Assembly (NCBI RefSeq): GCF_009862265.1 | Contig: NZ_WWGX01000022.1 | Coordinates: 343,551 to 407,550 of the forward strand | DNA: 64,000 nucleotides | Reading direction: 5' to 3' | Source of the DNA: Streptomyces sp. SID8352 | Lineage (GTDB): Bacteria; Actinomycetota; Actinomycetes; Streptomycetales; Streptomycetaceae | Part shown: piece after piece, positions 1-7,958 of the stretch | How positions within the stretch are numbered: the first letter of the stretch is position 1 | How the letters are laid out: every line of letters starts with the position of its first letter | The notes under the pieces: model-generated | Seen by the model: the letters and a program-made list of their open reading frames with translations, nothing else | What the model was told of the DNA's origin: nothing | Databases searched by the model: none | Translations under genes and position numbers: made by a program

Positions 1-313
1 CGACGCGGGTGAACGCCCGGTCGGCGGCGACGGTCCACCGCACCTCGGTGTCGGGTCCGGCGCCGGAGCCCGGCACGGCCTCGGGCACCGGGGTCACCCG
101 GGTCCACAGCAGGACGCCGTCGGGCAGCGGATCGCCCGAGGCGACGCCGTGCAGGAAGGCGGGCGCGGCGGCGCCGGCCCCGGCGGGCGGGGCGGCCAGG
201 ACGGCCCCGGCCGCCGCGGCCTTCACGACCGTGCGGCGGCTCGGGGGCCGTGGGCCCGCCGGTGCGGCGGTGGGCGGGACGGGGTCAGCGGATGTTCCGG
301 GTCGACTGGTCAC
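1..313 (-). CDS. phoD: PhoD-type alkaline phosphatase, N-terminal part (truncated by window edge)
   Basis: Only the first 104 codons are present; the gene runs off the left edge. I chose the GTG at 313 because an in-frame TGA lies just upstream. The N-terminus has a twin-arginine motif (SRRTVVK, about residues 30-36) followed by an Ala-rich hydrophobic stretch, so Tat export is predicted. The next segment reads [19 protein letters not shown], the typical opening of the PhoD phosphodiesterase/alkaline phosphatase family. Members are secreted metalloenzymes that release phosphate from organic esters and are usually PhoP-controlled. The catalytic domain is outside the window, so activity cannot be judged. 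From memory the S. coelicolor gene next to dnaE at this position is also phoD-like. Confidence 0.85.
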   Translation of the reverse strand, partial: MTSRPGTSADPVPPTAAPAGPRPPSRRTVVKAAAAGAVLAAPPAGAGAAAPAFLHGVASGDPLPDGVLLWTRVTPVPEAVPGSGAGPDTEVRWTVAADRAFTRV

Positions 314-388
314 GCCCGATCATGTTACCGATCGGTAGGGCCGCGAGGGGGCGAACCGGGGAGAGTCCGCCCGCCCGTCGGCCGCCGG

Positions 389-1189
389 TCACTTCCCGAT
401 GCCGGCGTCCTTGAGGGTCTTGTTCCACTCCTCGACCGAGCCCGGGTTCTTGATCACCTTGTCGTCGATCTTGATGGTGGGCGTCGACTCGACGTCCTTC
501 GCCTTCTGGAAGGAGTCGCTCATGCGCATCGCCCAGGGGTCGAAGGTGCCGTTCTTCACGGAGTCCTGGAACTTCTTGTTGCCCTTCAGGGCGTCGACGG
601 TGTCGGCCACCTTGATCAGGTAGGAGTCGTCCGCGAACTTGTCGGTCGACTCGTCGGGGTGGTGCTCCGCCGAGAACAGGGCGCCCTTGTAGTCGATGAA
701 GGCGTCCGTGCTCACGTCCAGCGCGGCACCGAGCGCGCTGAGCGCGTTCTTGGAGCCCTCACCGCTCAGGTTGTTGTCGAGGAAGGTGCCCAGGGTGAAG
801 GACAGCTTGTAGTCGCCGTCCTTCATGCCCTTGTTGATCGTCTCGCCGAGGCCCTGCTCCATGGAGGCGCAGGCGGGGCAGCGCGGGTCCTCGTAGAGGT
901 GGACGACCTTGTCGGACTTGGAGTCGCCGATGAGGACCGTGGTGCCGTCCTTGCCCGACGAGTTGGCCGGGAGGACCACCTTCGCCTCGGCGGCCTTGTC
1001 CCACCCGGTGGGCTTGCTGTTCTGCACGACGAAGTAGCCGATGCCGCCGGCCACCGCCAGTACGCCGACGATCGAGCAGGCCACGACGACCTGCCGCTTG
1101 GCCTTGTCGCGCTTGGCCTGGCGCTCGCGCTCCTGGCGCAGACGCTCGCGGGCCGCCGTCTTCGCCGCCTGGCTGTTCCTCTTGCTCAT
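389..1189 (-). CDS. membrane-anchored DsbA-like thioredoxin-fold protein
   Basis: A 266-aa protein. ATG at 1189 is preceded by a good ribosome binding site (AGGAGAG), so upstream in-frame codons are not used. Residues 1-32 are strongly basic and Lys/Arg/Gln-rich (cytoplasmic), 33-55 form one transmembrane helix, and the rest is an extracytoplasmic thioredoxin-like domain with a CPAC redox pair at Cys104/Cys107 and a late TPT cis-proline-type motif. This is the DSBA/DsbG-like architecture of actinobacteria (Thioredoxin_4 family). It probably forms or isomerises disulfides in exported proteins. The next gene (1268-1975) lies on the same strand upstream. A second protein of the same design occurs at 30754-31524. 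The exact redox role is inference. Confidence 0.85.
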   Translation of the reverse strand: MSKRNSQAAKTAARERLRQERERQAKRDKAKRQVVVACSIVGVLAVAGGIGYFVVQNSKPTGWDKAAEAKVVLPANSSGKDGTTVLIGDSKSDKVVHLYEDPRCPACASMEQGLGETINKGMKDGDYKLSFTLGTFLDNNLSGEGSKNALSALGAALDVSTDAFIDYKGALFSAEHHPDESTDKFADDSYLIKVADTVDALKGNKKFQDSVKNGTFDPWAMRMSDSFQKAKDVESTPTIKIDDKVIKNPGSVEEWNKTLKDAGIGK

Positions 1190-1267
1190 GGTGGTGTTCT
1201 CTCCTGGGGACGCGCGCACGGGGGTGTGCGGGCATGCGTGAAAGGGGGGAGTGCGGTGCGTGCTCGG

Positions 1268-1975
1268 TCACACGGAGGCGACCGGGCGGCACGGCGGTCC
1301 CCGCCGTCCCAGGGAATGGGTGCGGATCAGCTCGCGCGCGACGGCGGCGCGGCGCACCGGGCGGACCGGGCGGGCGGCGGCCGGGATCCGGCGCACCGTC
1401 ACCGCCGCGACCGCCACCAGCAGTGGGCGGAAGGTGGTCGCGCCCACCGCGCGCAGCACCTGGGCCAGCGCCCGCTCGCCGCGCCGCAGCCAGGCGGCCG
1501 CGGCCAGGCCGACGGCGACGTGCGCGCCGAGCAGCAGCCAGGCCGTGGCCGGAGCGGCGTCGGACAGCGCCACCGCCAGCCGGTCGCCCTCGGCGCCGGT
1601 GACCCGGGCCAGCGGGGCGGCGACCCCGGAGCCGACGCCGGTGCCGTCGCCGCAGAGCACGCCGAGGCCGACGGACCGCAGCGGCCCGGTGACCGGCCCG
1701 CCCGCGCTGCCGTAGCAGACGTGCTGGCCGGTGGTGAAGACCGTGTCGGCGGCCAGCTCCAGGGGGATCAGCAGCGCGGCGATGCGCCCGAAGCCGCGCT
1801 CGCGCCCGGCCAGGGCGTACGCGATGACGAACACGGCGGCGGCCACGGCCGTCACCGTGCGCAACGGCAGCGGGACCCCGGACAGCAGCACGTGCGACGC
1901 GGTGCTGAGCGTCACGACGAGTGCCGTGAACAGCGCCGCGCGTACGGCTCTGAGTGGGGTCCCGGATATGTCCAT
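1268..1975 (-). CDS. conserved small integral membrane protein, function unknown
   Basis: A 235-aa protein starting with ATG at 1975. Hydropathy by eye suggests four or five transmembrane segments (about residues 12-32, 36-57, 63-83, 143-165 and 180-196) and an Arg/Pro-rich basic C-terminus. Two cysteines (HVCYG near 85, VLCGDG near 108) sit in the loop between segments 3 and 4, a place where a disulfide could form. It lies 78 bp upstream of the DsbA-like gene on the same strand and may be cotranscribed with it, which would fit a link to extracytoplasmic thiol chemistry, but this is inference. There is no CxxC motif, so I do not call it a VKOR or DsbD homologue. No strong ribosome binding site is visible. 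Confidence 0.65.
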   Translation of the reverse strand: MDISGTPLRAVRAALFTALVVTLSTASHVLLSGVPLPLRTVTAVAAAVFVIAYALAGRERGFGRIAALLIPLELAADTVFTTGQHVCYGSAGGPVTGPLRSVGLGVLCGDGTGVGSGVAAPLARVTGAEGDRLAVALSDAAPATAWLLLGAHVAVGLAAAAWLRRGERALAQVLRAVGATTFRPLLVAVAAVTVRRIPAAARPVRPVRRAAVARELIRTHSLGRRGPPCRPVASV

Positions 1976-2086
1976 AGCGATTCACGAGTGTGGCACGAAG
2001 GCAGGTAAAGAACTCCTAAAGGAGGGCTGTGAATATCGGCACCCACCGGGAACCGCCGCCGGTCGCCTCCACCGGGCGCCGCGGCC

Positions 2087-2135
2087 GGTCACCCCACCGC
2101 GGACCACCGCTGGTCACCCCACCGCGGACCGCCGC
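2087..2135. repeat. 25-bp tandem repeat, two copies
   Basis: The 24-nt string at 2087-2110 (begins GGTCACCCCACCGCGG) recurs at 2112-2135 with a single A/G difference. It sits in the 272-bp spacer between the membrane protein gene (1975) and the DUF2252 stop (2248). Function unknown. Confidence 0.8.
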
Positions 2136-2175
2136 CGGCCGCCGGGGCGCGCGCCGCCGCCGCGCGCGGAGCCGG

Positions 2176-2239
2176 AGCCGCGGCGGGCACCCCGCCGTCC
2201 CGGCCCAGAGCCGCGGCGGGCACCCCGCCGTCCCGGCCC
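2176..2239. terminator. 33-bp tandem repeat, each copy carrying a hairpin; probable terminator of the DUF2252 gene
   Basis: A 31-nt string at 2176-2206 recurs identically at 2209-2239 (period 33). Each copy holds a perfect 7-bp stem, CGGCGGG-CAC-CCCGCCG (2181-2197 and 2214-2230). The pair lies just downstream of the stop codon of the minus-strand DUF2252 gene, so a duplicated intrinsic terminator is the simplest reading. No U-tract is present, as is common in Streptomyces. Confidence 0.6.
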
Positions 2240-2247
2240 GGCCCGGC

Positions 2248-3576
2248 TCAGACGCCGGGCACCCGGCCCTCGCGGAGCAGGCCGACGAGGATCCGGTGGT
2301 CGGCGCGCGCCCGCGCGGCACCCTCGTGCGCGAAGTCCACCAGCAGCGGCGCGAACCCCTCCTCGTCGGCGGCGAGCGCGGCGTCGATGGCCCGCTCGGT
2401 GGCGAACGGCACCGGGGAGTCCCCGGAGGGGTCGTCCGCCGCCGCGTGCAGGGCGGCCGTCGCCCGGCCCAGGTCCGCGGCCACCTCCGCCATCTCCTCC
2501 GGGTCGTCCAGGGCGTCCCAGTCCAGGACCGCCTCGTAGGGGGAGACCTCGGACACCCGGCGGCCGGTGCCGTCCAGTTCGGTCCAGCCCAGCCACGGGT
2601 CGGTGTGCGTCTGCAGCGCCCGCTGCGAGACCACCGCGCGGTGGCCCTCGTGCTCGAACCGGTCCCGGAGCTCCGCGTCGGCCACGTGCCGGGACAGGGC
2701 CGGGGTGCCGGGCCGCTCGACGCGGATCACCACGTCGTTCTCCAGGGCGTCGCTGCCGCCCTCAAGGAGGATGTCGTACGACGCCGCGGGACCGGACCCG
2801 CCGGTGCCCGGGGCGCGCCGTCCCACCACGTCCTTCACGCGGTAGGAGTCGGGCCGGGTCAGGTACCACTCCGGCAGCGTCTCCAGATAGCCGTCGAAGG
2901 CCGCAAGCACCTTGTAGCGGGTGGCCGCGTCCAGCTCGACGGCCCCGGCGGCGGAGGTGAAGCGGCGCTCGAAGTCGCGGACCTCCGTCAGCGAGTCCAG
3001 CAGCCCGGTCCGGGTCAGCGCCCGCGCCCGGCGCAGCACGCCCAGCAGCGGCCCCTCCGCGGTGTCCAGGGTGAAGGGCGGCACCTCGTCGCTCTTGGCG
3101 CCGGTCGCCAGGGCGTGCACGCGCTCCCGGTAGGCGTCCGCGTACGCCCGCACCACCTCGCCGATCCAGGCGTCGCTCAGCGCCTTCGACCAGCAGATCA
3201 GCGCGACGGAGGTGACGAAGCGCCTCAGGTCCCGGGTGAAGGGGCCGACGTAGGCCTCGTCGAAGCCGGTGGCGCCGAAGACCAGGCGGCCGGTGGAGTC
3301 CATGCGGGTGCCGAAGCGCCCGGCGTGCAGGTCGCCGTGCGTCCACACCCGGGAGGTGCGCTCGTCCAGGTACGGCCCGCCGCGCTCCTCGCCGGCCAGG
3401 TCGTGGTGGAAGAGGCAGGCCGCGCCGCTGTGGAAGGCGAGGGCGGAGCCCGCCATCCCGCGCAGGCGCGCCCGGTACGCGTCCGGGTCGGTGGCCGGGA
3501 GCCGGCCGAAGGCGGTGTGGAGGACGGCGAGGATCTCCTCGCCGCGTCGCTCGTCGTCGGGCTGCGGGACCGGCAT
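2248..3576 (-). CDS. DUF2252 family protein with altered signature motifs
   Basis: A 442-aa protein; ATG at 3576 has a strong ribosome binding site (AGGAGGC). It matches the DUF2252 family (COG4320), which has a kinase-like fold and no settled function. Recognisable features are the early SALAFHSGAACLFHHDL segment, HGDLHAGRFG (about residues 79-88), GRLVFGATGFDEAYVGPF just after it, and the long C-terminal half containing SYDILLEGGS. The family consensus as I remember it reads GDLHLENFG followed by FDINDFDE. Here Asn is replaced by Arg and the first two acidic/Asn positions by Gly/Thr, residues expected to bind metal or phosphate. The protein may therefore be catalytically inactive or changed in specificity. 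It is transcribed divergently from dnaE. Confidence 0.8.
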   Translation of the reverse strand: MPVPQPDDERRGEEILAVLHTAFGRLPATDPDAYRARLRGMAGSALAFHSGAACLFHHDLAGEERGGPYLDERTSRVWTHGDLHAGRFGTRMDSTGRLVFGATGFDEAYVGPFTRDLRRFVTSVALICWSKALSDAWIGEVVRAYADAYRERVHALATGAKSDEVPPFTLDTAEGPLLGVLRRARALTRTGLLDSLTEVRDFERRFTSAAGAVELDAATRYKVLAAFDGYLETLPEWYLTRPDSYRVKDVVGRRAPGTGGSGPAASYDILLEGGSDALENDVVIRVERPGTPALSRHVADAELRDRFEHEGHRAVVSQRALQTHTDPWLGWTELDGTGRRVSEVSPYEAVLDWDALDDPEEMAEVAADLGRATAALHAAADDPSGDSPVPFATERAIDAALAADEEGFAPLLVDFAHEGAARARADHRILVGLLREGRVPGV

Positions 3577-3902
3577 CGCTGGGTGCCTCCTGGTGCGGTG
3601 GTGCGTTCCGGGGGTGTGGTGCGGTCCGTGGGGGAGCGGTGCGGGCGGGCGGCCCCGGTGGTGTCTGCTGGGGGGAGCCGGTCCGGGTCCGGGGGATGCG
3701 TCCGGGGGGCGGGCGCTCCGTTCGGACCAACGTGCGGCACCGCGCGGGAGTGCCCCGGCCGGGGCGGGCGGCCCGACACGCGGGCCCGGGGCCGACGGTA
3801 CGCGTGCGGGGCCCGGGGCGTCAGTGGTGAGGCATAGACTTCGACGCTGACCCCCCGGACTGACCGCAGCCCGTCGTCCCCAGTCTTCCCAGGAGGCCGC
3901 AC
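3577..3902. promoter_or_regulatory. divergent intergenic region, DUF2252 gene / dnaE
   Basis: A 326-bp spacer between divergent genes. On the plus strand a TAGACT hexamer (3835-3840) fits a Streptomyces -10 box about 60 nt before the dnaE GTG, with AGGAGG at about 3890-3895 as the ribosome binding site. No convincing -35 is visible. No further gene is seen; the rest is GC-rich low-complexity sequence. Confidence 0.4.
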
Positions 3903-6900
3903 GTGTCGAAGCCGCCGTTCACGCACCTGCACGTCCACACCCAGTACTCGCTGCTGGACGGTGCCGCGCGGCTGAAGGACATGTTCGACGCCTGCAACGA
4001 GATGGGCATGACGCACATCGCCATGTCCGACCACGGCAACCTGCACGGGGCGTACGACTTCTTCCACACCGCCCGGAGCGCCGGGATCACCCCGATCATC
4101 GGCATCGAGGCGTACGTGGCGCCCGAGTCGCGCCGCAACAAGCGCAAGATCCTCTGGGGCCAGCCGCACCAGAAGCGCGACGACATCTCCGGCTCCGGCG
4201 GCTACACCCACAAGACCATGTGGGCGGTGAACCGGACGGGCCTGCACAACATCTTCCGCCTCTCCTCCGACGCCTACGCCGAGGGCTGGCTGCAGAAGTG
4301 GCCGCGCATGGACAAGGAGACCATCGCCCAGTGGTCCGAGGGGATCGTCGCCTCCACCGGCTGCCCCTCCGGCGAGGTCCAGACCCGGCTGCGGCTCGGC
4401 CACTTCGACGAGGCGCTCAAGGCCGCCGCCGACTACCAGGACATCTTCGGCAAGGACCGCTACTTCCTGGAGCTGATGGACCACGGCATCGACATCGAGC
4501 ACCGGGTCCGCGACGGGCTGCTGGACATCGGGCGCAAGCTCGGCATCCCGCCCCTGGTCACCAACGACTCGCACTACACCTACGCGCACGAGGCGACCGC
4601 CCACGACGCGCTGCTGTGCATCCAGACCGGCAAGAACCTCTCCGACCCCGACCGCTTCAAGTTCGACGGCACCGGCTACTACCTGAAGTCGACCGACGAG
4701 ATGTACGCCATCGACTCCTCCGACGCCTGGCAGGAGGGGTGCGCCAACACGCGGCTGGTCGCGGAGATGGTCGACGTCGAGGGCATGTTCCACAAGCGCG
4801 ACCTGATGCCGAAGTTCGACATCCCCGACGGCTACACCGAGGTCACCTGGTTCCAGGAGGAGGTCCGCCGGGGCATGGAGCGCCGCTTCCCCGGCGGCAT
4901 CCCCGAGGACCGCCAGCGGCAGGCCGCCTACGAGATGGACGTCATCATCCAGATGGGGTTCCCGGGCTACTTCCTGGTGGTCGCGGACTTCATCATGTGG
5001 GCCAAGAACCAGGGCATCGCCGTCGGCCCCGGCCGGGGCTCCGCGGCCGGCTCGATCGTCGCCTACGCCATGGGCATCACCGACCTCGACCCGATCCCGC
5101 ACGGACTGATCTTCGAGCGGTTCCTCAACCCCGAGCGCGTCTCCATGCCCGACGTCGACATCGACTTCGACGAGCGTCGGCGCGTCGAGGTGATCCGGTA
5201 CGTGACCGAGAAGTACGGGGCCGACAAGGTCGCCATGATCGGCACCTACGGCAAGATCAAGGCGAAGAACGCCATCAAGGACTCCGCCCGCGTGCTCGGT
5301 TACCCGTACGCGATGGGCGACCGCATCACCAAGGCGATGCCCGCCGACGTCCTCGGCAAGGGCATCCCGCTCTCCGGCATCACCGACCCCAAGCACCCCC
5401 GCTACTCGGAGGCGGGCGAGGTGCGCGGGATGTACGAGAACGAACCGGACGTGAAGAAGGTCATCGACACCGCCCGCGGTGTGGAGGGCCTGGTCCGGCA
5501 GATGGGCGTGCACGCCGCCGGCGTCATCATGTCCAGTGAGACCATCACCGAGCACGTCCCGGTGTGGGTCCGGCACTCCGACGGCGTGACCATCACCCAG
5601 TGGGACTACCCGAGCTGCGAGTCGCTCGGCCTGCTGAAGATGGACTTCCTCGGCCTGCGCAACCTCACGATCATGGACGACGCCGTCAAGATGGTGAAGG
5701 CCAACAAGGGGATCGACATCGACCTCCTCGGCCTCCCGCTCGACGACCCCACCACCTTCGAACTCCTCCAGCGCGGCGACACCCTGGGCGTCTTCCAGTT
5801 CGACGGCGGCCCCATGCGCTCCCTGCTGCGCATGATGAAGCCCGACAACTTCGAGGACATCTCCGCCGTCTCGGCCCTGTACCGGCCGGGCCCGATGGGC
5901 ATGAACTCGCACATCAACTACGCGCTGCGGAAGAACGGCCAGCAGGAGATCACCCCGATCCACCCGGAGCTGGAGGAGCCGCTCAAGGAGGTCCTGGACG
6001 TCACCTACGGCCTGATCGTCTACCAGGAGCAGGTGCAGAAGGCCGCCCAGATCATCGCCGGGTACTCGCTCGGCGAGGCCGACATCCTCCGCCGCGTGAT
6101 GGGCAAGAAGAAGCCGGAGGAGCTGGAGAAGAACTTCGTCATCTACCAGGCCGGCGCCCGCAGGAACGGCTACAGCGACGAGGCCATCCAGGGCCTCTGG
6201 GACGTGCTGGTCCCCTTCGCCGGATACGCCTTCAACAAGGCCCACTCCGCCGCGTACGGACTGGTCTCCTACTGGACCGCCTACCTCAAGGCCAACCACC
6301 CGGCCGAGTACATGGCCGCCCTGCTCACCTCGGTCAAGGACGACAAGGACAAGTCGGCCGTCTACCTCAACGAGTGCCGGCACATGGGCATCAAGGTGCT
6401 CCCGCCCAACGTCAACGAGTCCGAGTCCAACTTCGCCGCCCAGGGCGACGACGTGATCCTCTTCGGCCTCTCCGCCGTCCGCAACGTCGGGACCAACGTG
6501 GTCGAGGCGATCATCCGCAGCCGCAAGGCCAAGGGGAAGTACGCCTCCTTCCCCGACTACCTCGACAAGGTCGAGGCCGTCGTCTGCAACAAGCGGACCA
6601 CCGAGTCACTGATCAAGGCCGGCGCCTTCGACACGATGGGCCACACCCGCAAGGGCCTCACCGCGCAGTACGAACCGATGATCGACAACGTGGTCGCGGT
6701 CAAGCGCAAGGAGGCCGAGGGGCAGTTCGACCTCTTCGGCGGCATGGGCGACGAGCAGAGCGACGAACCGGGCTTCGGGCTCGACGTGGTCTTCGGCGAG
6801 GACGAGTGGGAGAAGACCTACCTGCTCGCGCAGGAACGGGAGATGCTCGGCCTCTACGTCTCCAACCACCCGCTGTTCGGGCTGGAGCACGTGCTGTCCG

Positions 6901-7442
6901 ACAAGGCCGACGCGGGCATCTCCCAGCTCACCGGCGGTGACTTCGGCGACGGCGCGGTCGTCACCATCGGCGGCATCATCTCGGGCCTCCAGCGCAAGAT
7001 GACCAAGCAGGGCAACGCCTGGGCCATCGCCACCGTCGAGGACCTGGCCGGTGCCATCGAGTGCATGTTCTTCCCGGCCACCTACCAGCTCGTCTCCACG
7101 CAACTCGTCGAGGACGCCGTGGTGTTCGTCAAGGGCCGCCTCGACAAGCGGGAGGACGTGCCGCGGCTGGTCGCCATGGAGCTGACCGTCCCCGACCTCT
7201 CCCACGCGGGCACCAACGCGCCCGTGGTGCTCACCATCCCGGCCACCCGGGTCACCCCGCCCATGGTCAGCCGGCTCGGGGAGATCCTCACCCACCACAA
7301 GGGCGACAGCGAGGTGCGGATCAGGCTCCAGGGCCCGACCCGGACCACCGTCCTGCGCCTGGACCGGCACCGGGTCAAGCCCGACCCGGCCCTCTTCGGC
7401 GATCTGAAGGTGCTGCTCGGCCCGTCCTGCCTGGCGGGCTGA
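3903..7442 (+). CDS. dnaE: DNA polymerase III alpha subunit
   Basis: A 1179-aa replicative DNA polymerase, the usual length for Streptomyces DnaE1. GTG at 3903 follows an AGGAGG site. Domains in order: N-terminal PHP domain (HLHVHTQYSLLDG at residues 7-19), the C-family polymerase core with GRGSAAGS (about 378-385) and the catalytic aspartates in PDVDIDFDE (about 416-424), a helix-hairpin-helix region, and a C-terminal OB fold (GGIISGLQRKM, about residue 1022 onward). It lacks an embedded 3'-5' exonuclease insertion, so it is DnaE and not PolC or DnaE2. It acts in the replisome with the beta clamp and tau complex. It is the only long plus-strand gene in its neighbourhood and appears monocistronic, ending at a strong hairpin. 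Confidence 0.98.
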   Translation: MSKPPFTHLHVHTQYSLLDGAARLKDMFDACNEMGMTHIAMSDHGNLHGAYDFFHTARSAGITPIIGIEAYVAPESRRNKRKILWGQPHQKRDDISGSGGYTHKTMWAVNRTGLHNIFRLSSDAYAEGWLQKWPRMDKETIAQWSEGIVASTGCPSGEVQTRLRLGHFDEALKAAADYQDIFGKDRYFLELMDHGIDIEHRVRDGLLDIGRKLGIPPLVTNDSHYTYAHEATAHDALLCIQTGKNLSDPDRFKFDGTGYYLKSTDEMYAIDSSDAWQEGCANTRLVAEMVDVEGMFHKRDLMPKFDIPDGYTEVTWFQEEVRRGMERRFPGGIPEDRQRQAAYEMDVIIQMGFPGYFLVVADFIMWAKNQGIAVGPGRGSAAGSIVAYAMGITDLDPIPHGLIFERFLNPERVSMPDVDIDFDERRRVEVIRYVTEKYGADKVAMIGTYGKIKAKNAIKDSARVLGYPYAMGDRITKAMPADVLGKGIPLSGITDPKHPRYSEAGEVRGMYENEPDVKKVIDTARGVEGLVRQMGVHAAGVIMSSETITEHVPVWVRHSDGVTITQWDYPSCESLGLLKMDFLGLRNLTIMDDAVKMVKANKGIDIDLLGLPLDDPTTFELLQRGDTLGVFQFDGGPMRSLLRMMKPDNFEDISAVSALYRPGPMGMNSHINYALRKNGQQEITPIHPELEEPLKEVLDVTYGLIVYQEQVQKAAQIIAGYSLGEADILRRVMGKKKPEELEKNFVIYQAGARRNGYSDEAIQGLWDVLVPFAGYAFNKAHSAAYGLVSYWTAYLKANHPAEYMAALLTSVKDDKDKSAVYLNECRHMGIKVLPPNVNESESNFAAQGDDVILFGLSAVRNVGTNVVEAIIRSRKAKGKYASFPDYLDKVEAVVCNKRTTESLIKAGAFDTMGHTRKGLTAQYEPMIDNVVAVKRKEAEGQFDLFGGMGDEQSDEPGFGLDVVFGEDEWEKTYLLAQEREMLGLYVSNHPLFGLEHVLSDKADAGISQLTGGDFGDGAVVTIGGIISGLQRKMTKQGNAWAIATVEDLAGAIECMFFPATYQLVSTQLVEDAVVFVKGRLDKREDVPRLVAMELTVPDLSHAGTNAPVVLTIPATRVTPPMVSRLGEILTHHKGDSEVRIRLQGPTRTTVLRLDRHRVKPDPALFGDLKVLLGPSCLAG

Positions 7443-7498
7443 CCCGCCGGGCCGGGGCCCGGCCGCCGCGCCCGGCTCGCGGGCGCGTCCGACGGCTC

Positions 7499-7529
7499 AG
7501 GGGCGCACCCGTGCACCGGGTGCGCCCCT
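7499..7529. terminator. terminator between convergent dnaE and the 55-aa gene
   Basis: Perfect 12-bp stem AGGGGCGCACCC / GGGTGCGCCCCT with the 7-nt loop GTGCACC, 56 bp after the dnaE stop and 38 bp from the stop of the opposing gene. It is symmetrical and can serve both directions. Confidence 0.8.
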
Positions 7530-7567
7530 GTCGTGTTCACCGGCCGCGACAGGCCGTGCGCCGCGCG

Positions 7568-7735
7568 TCAGTTGTGGCCGAAGCGCTTCTCCCGCTTGCG
7601 GGAGGCGTGGTCGCCGGGGGAGAGCTGCGGAGCGAGCTGCTCCTCGCGGTCCAACGTCGACGGCTCGCTCTGCTGCGCGCCGCGCGAGGGCTGGGACTGC
7701 TGCTTGCGGTCACGGTTGTGCTTGTTCTTGGCCAT
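7568..7735 (-). CDS. small basic conserved protein (55 aa)
   Basis: ATG at 7735 has a strong ribosome binding site (GGAGGCAG) and the frame closes with TGA at 7568. The product starts MAKNKHNRDRKQQSQPSRG and ends SRKREKRFGHN. It is very hydrophilic, rich in Lys, Arg, Gln, His and Ser, with no hydrophobic core, cysteines or transmembrane segment, so it is probably disordered and may bind nucleic acid or ribosomes. I recall similar 50-60-aa proteins annotated as hypothetical next to dnaE in other Streptomyces genomes. Good coding bias plus a consensus ribosome binding site make it likely real. No function can be assigned. Confidence 0.75.
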   Translation of the reverse strand: MAKNKHNRDRKQQSQPSRGAQQSEPSTLDREEQLAPQLSPGDHASRKREKRFGHN

Positions 7736-7958
7736 GGTGATCTGCCTCCTGAGGGGGATCTAGGGGCCAGGGCCGGAACCAGATTTACACAGGCCAACAA
7801 AGAACGCATATCGGGCAATTACCGTCCGTGACGCGGCTCGTCGGGCCGTGCGGCACGGAAACGCCACGCCGATGATCGAGTTCGGGCCGTTAACCTCCGC
7901 GCGGTCGGGCAGACTCGAAGGAAGCCGAAGCAAACCTCCCGGAAAGAGGGTGGATCGC

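Noticed and set aside
1268..1975. Membrane protein considered as a VKOR or DsbD partner of the neighbouring DsbA-like protein
   Set aside because: Only two isolated cysteines and no CxxC motif are present, so the functional label is not justified.
149..2008. A 619-codon plus-strand frame opposite the phosphatase, DsbA-like and membrane-protein genes
   Set aside because: It runs antisense through three well-supported genes, and its translation is low-complexity Gly/Arg/Ala/Val sequence without a domain, as expected for the opposite strand of GC-rich coding DNA.
3225..6383. A 1052-codon minus-strand frame opposite dnaE
   Set aside because: It is the complementary-strand shadow of dnaE, rich in Val/Leu/Gly/His with no recognisable fold.
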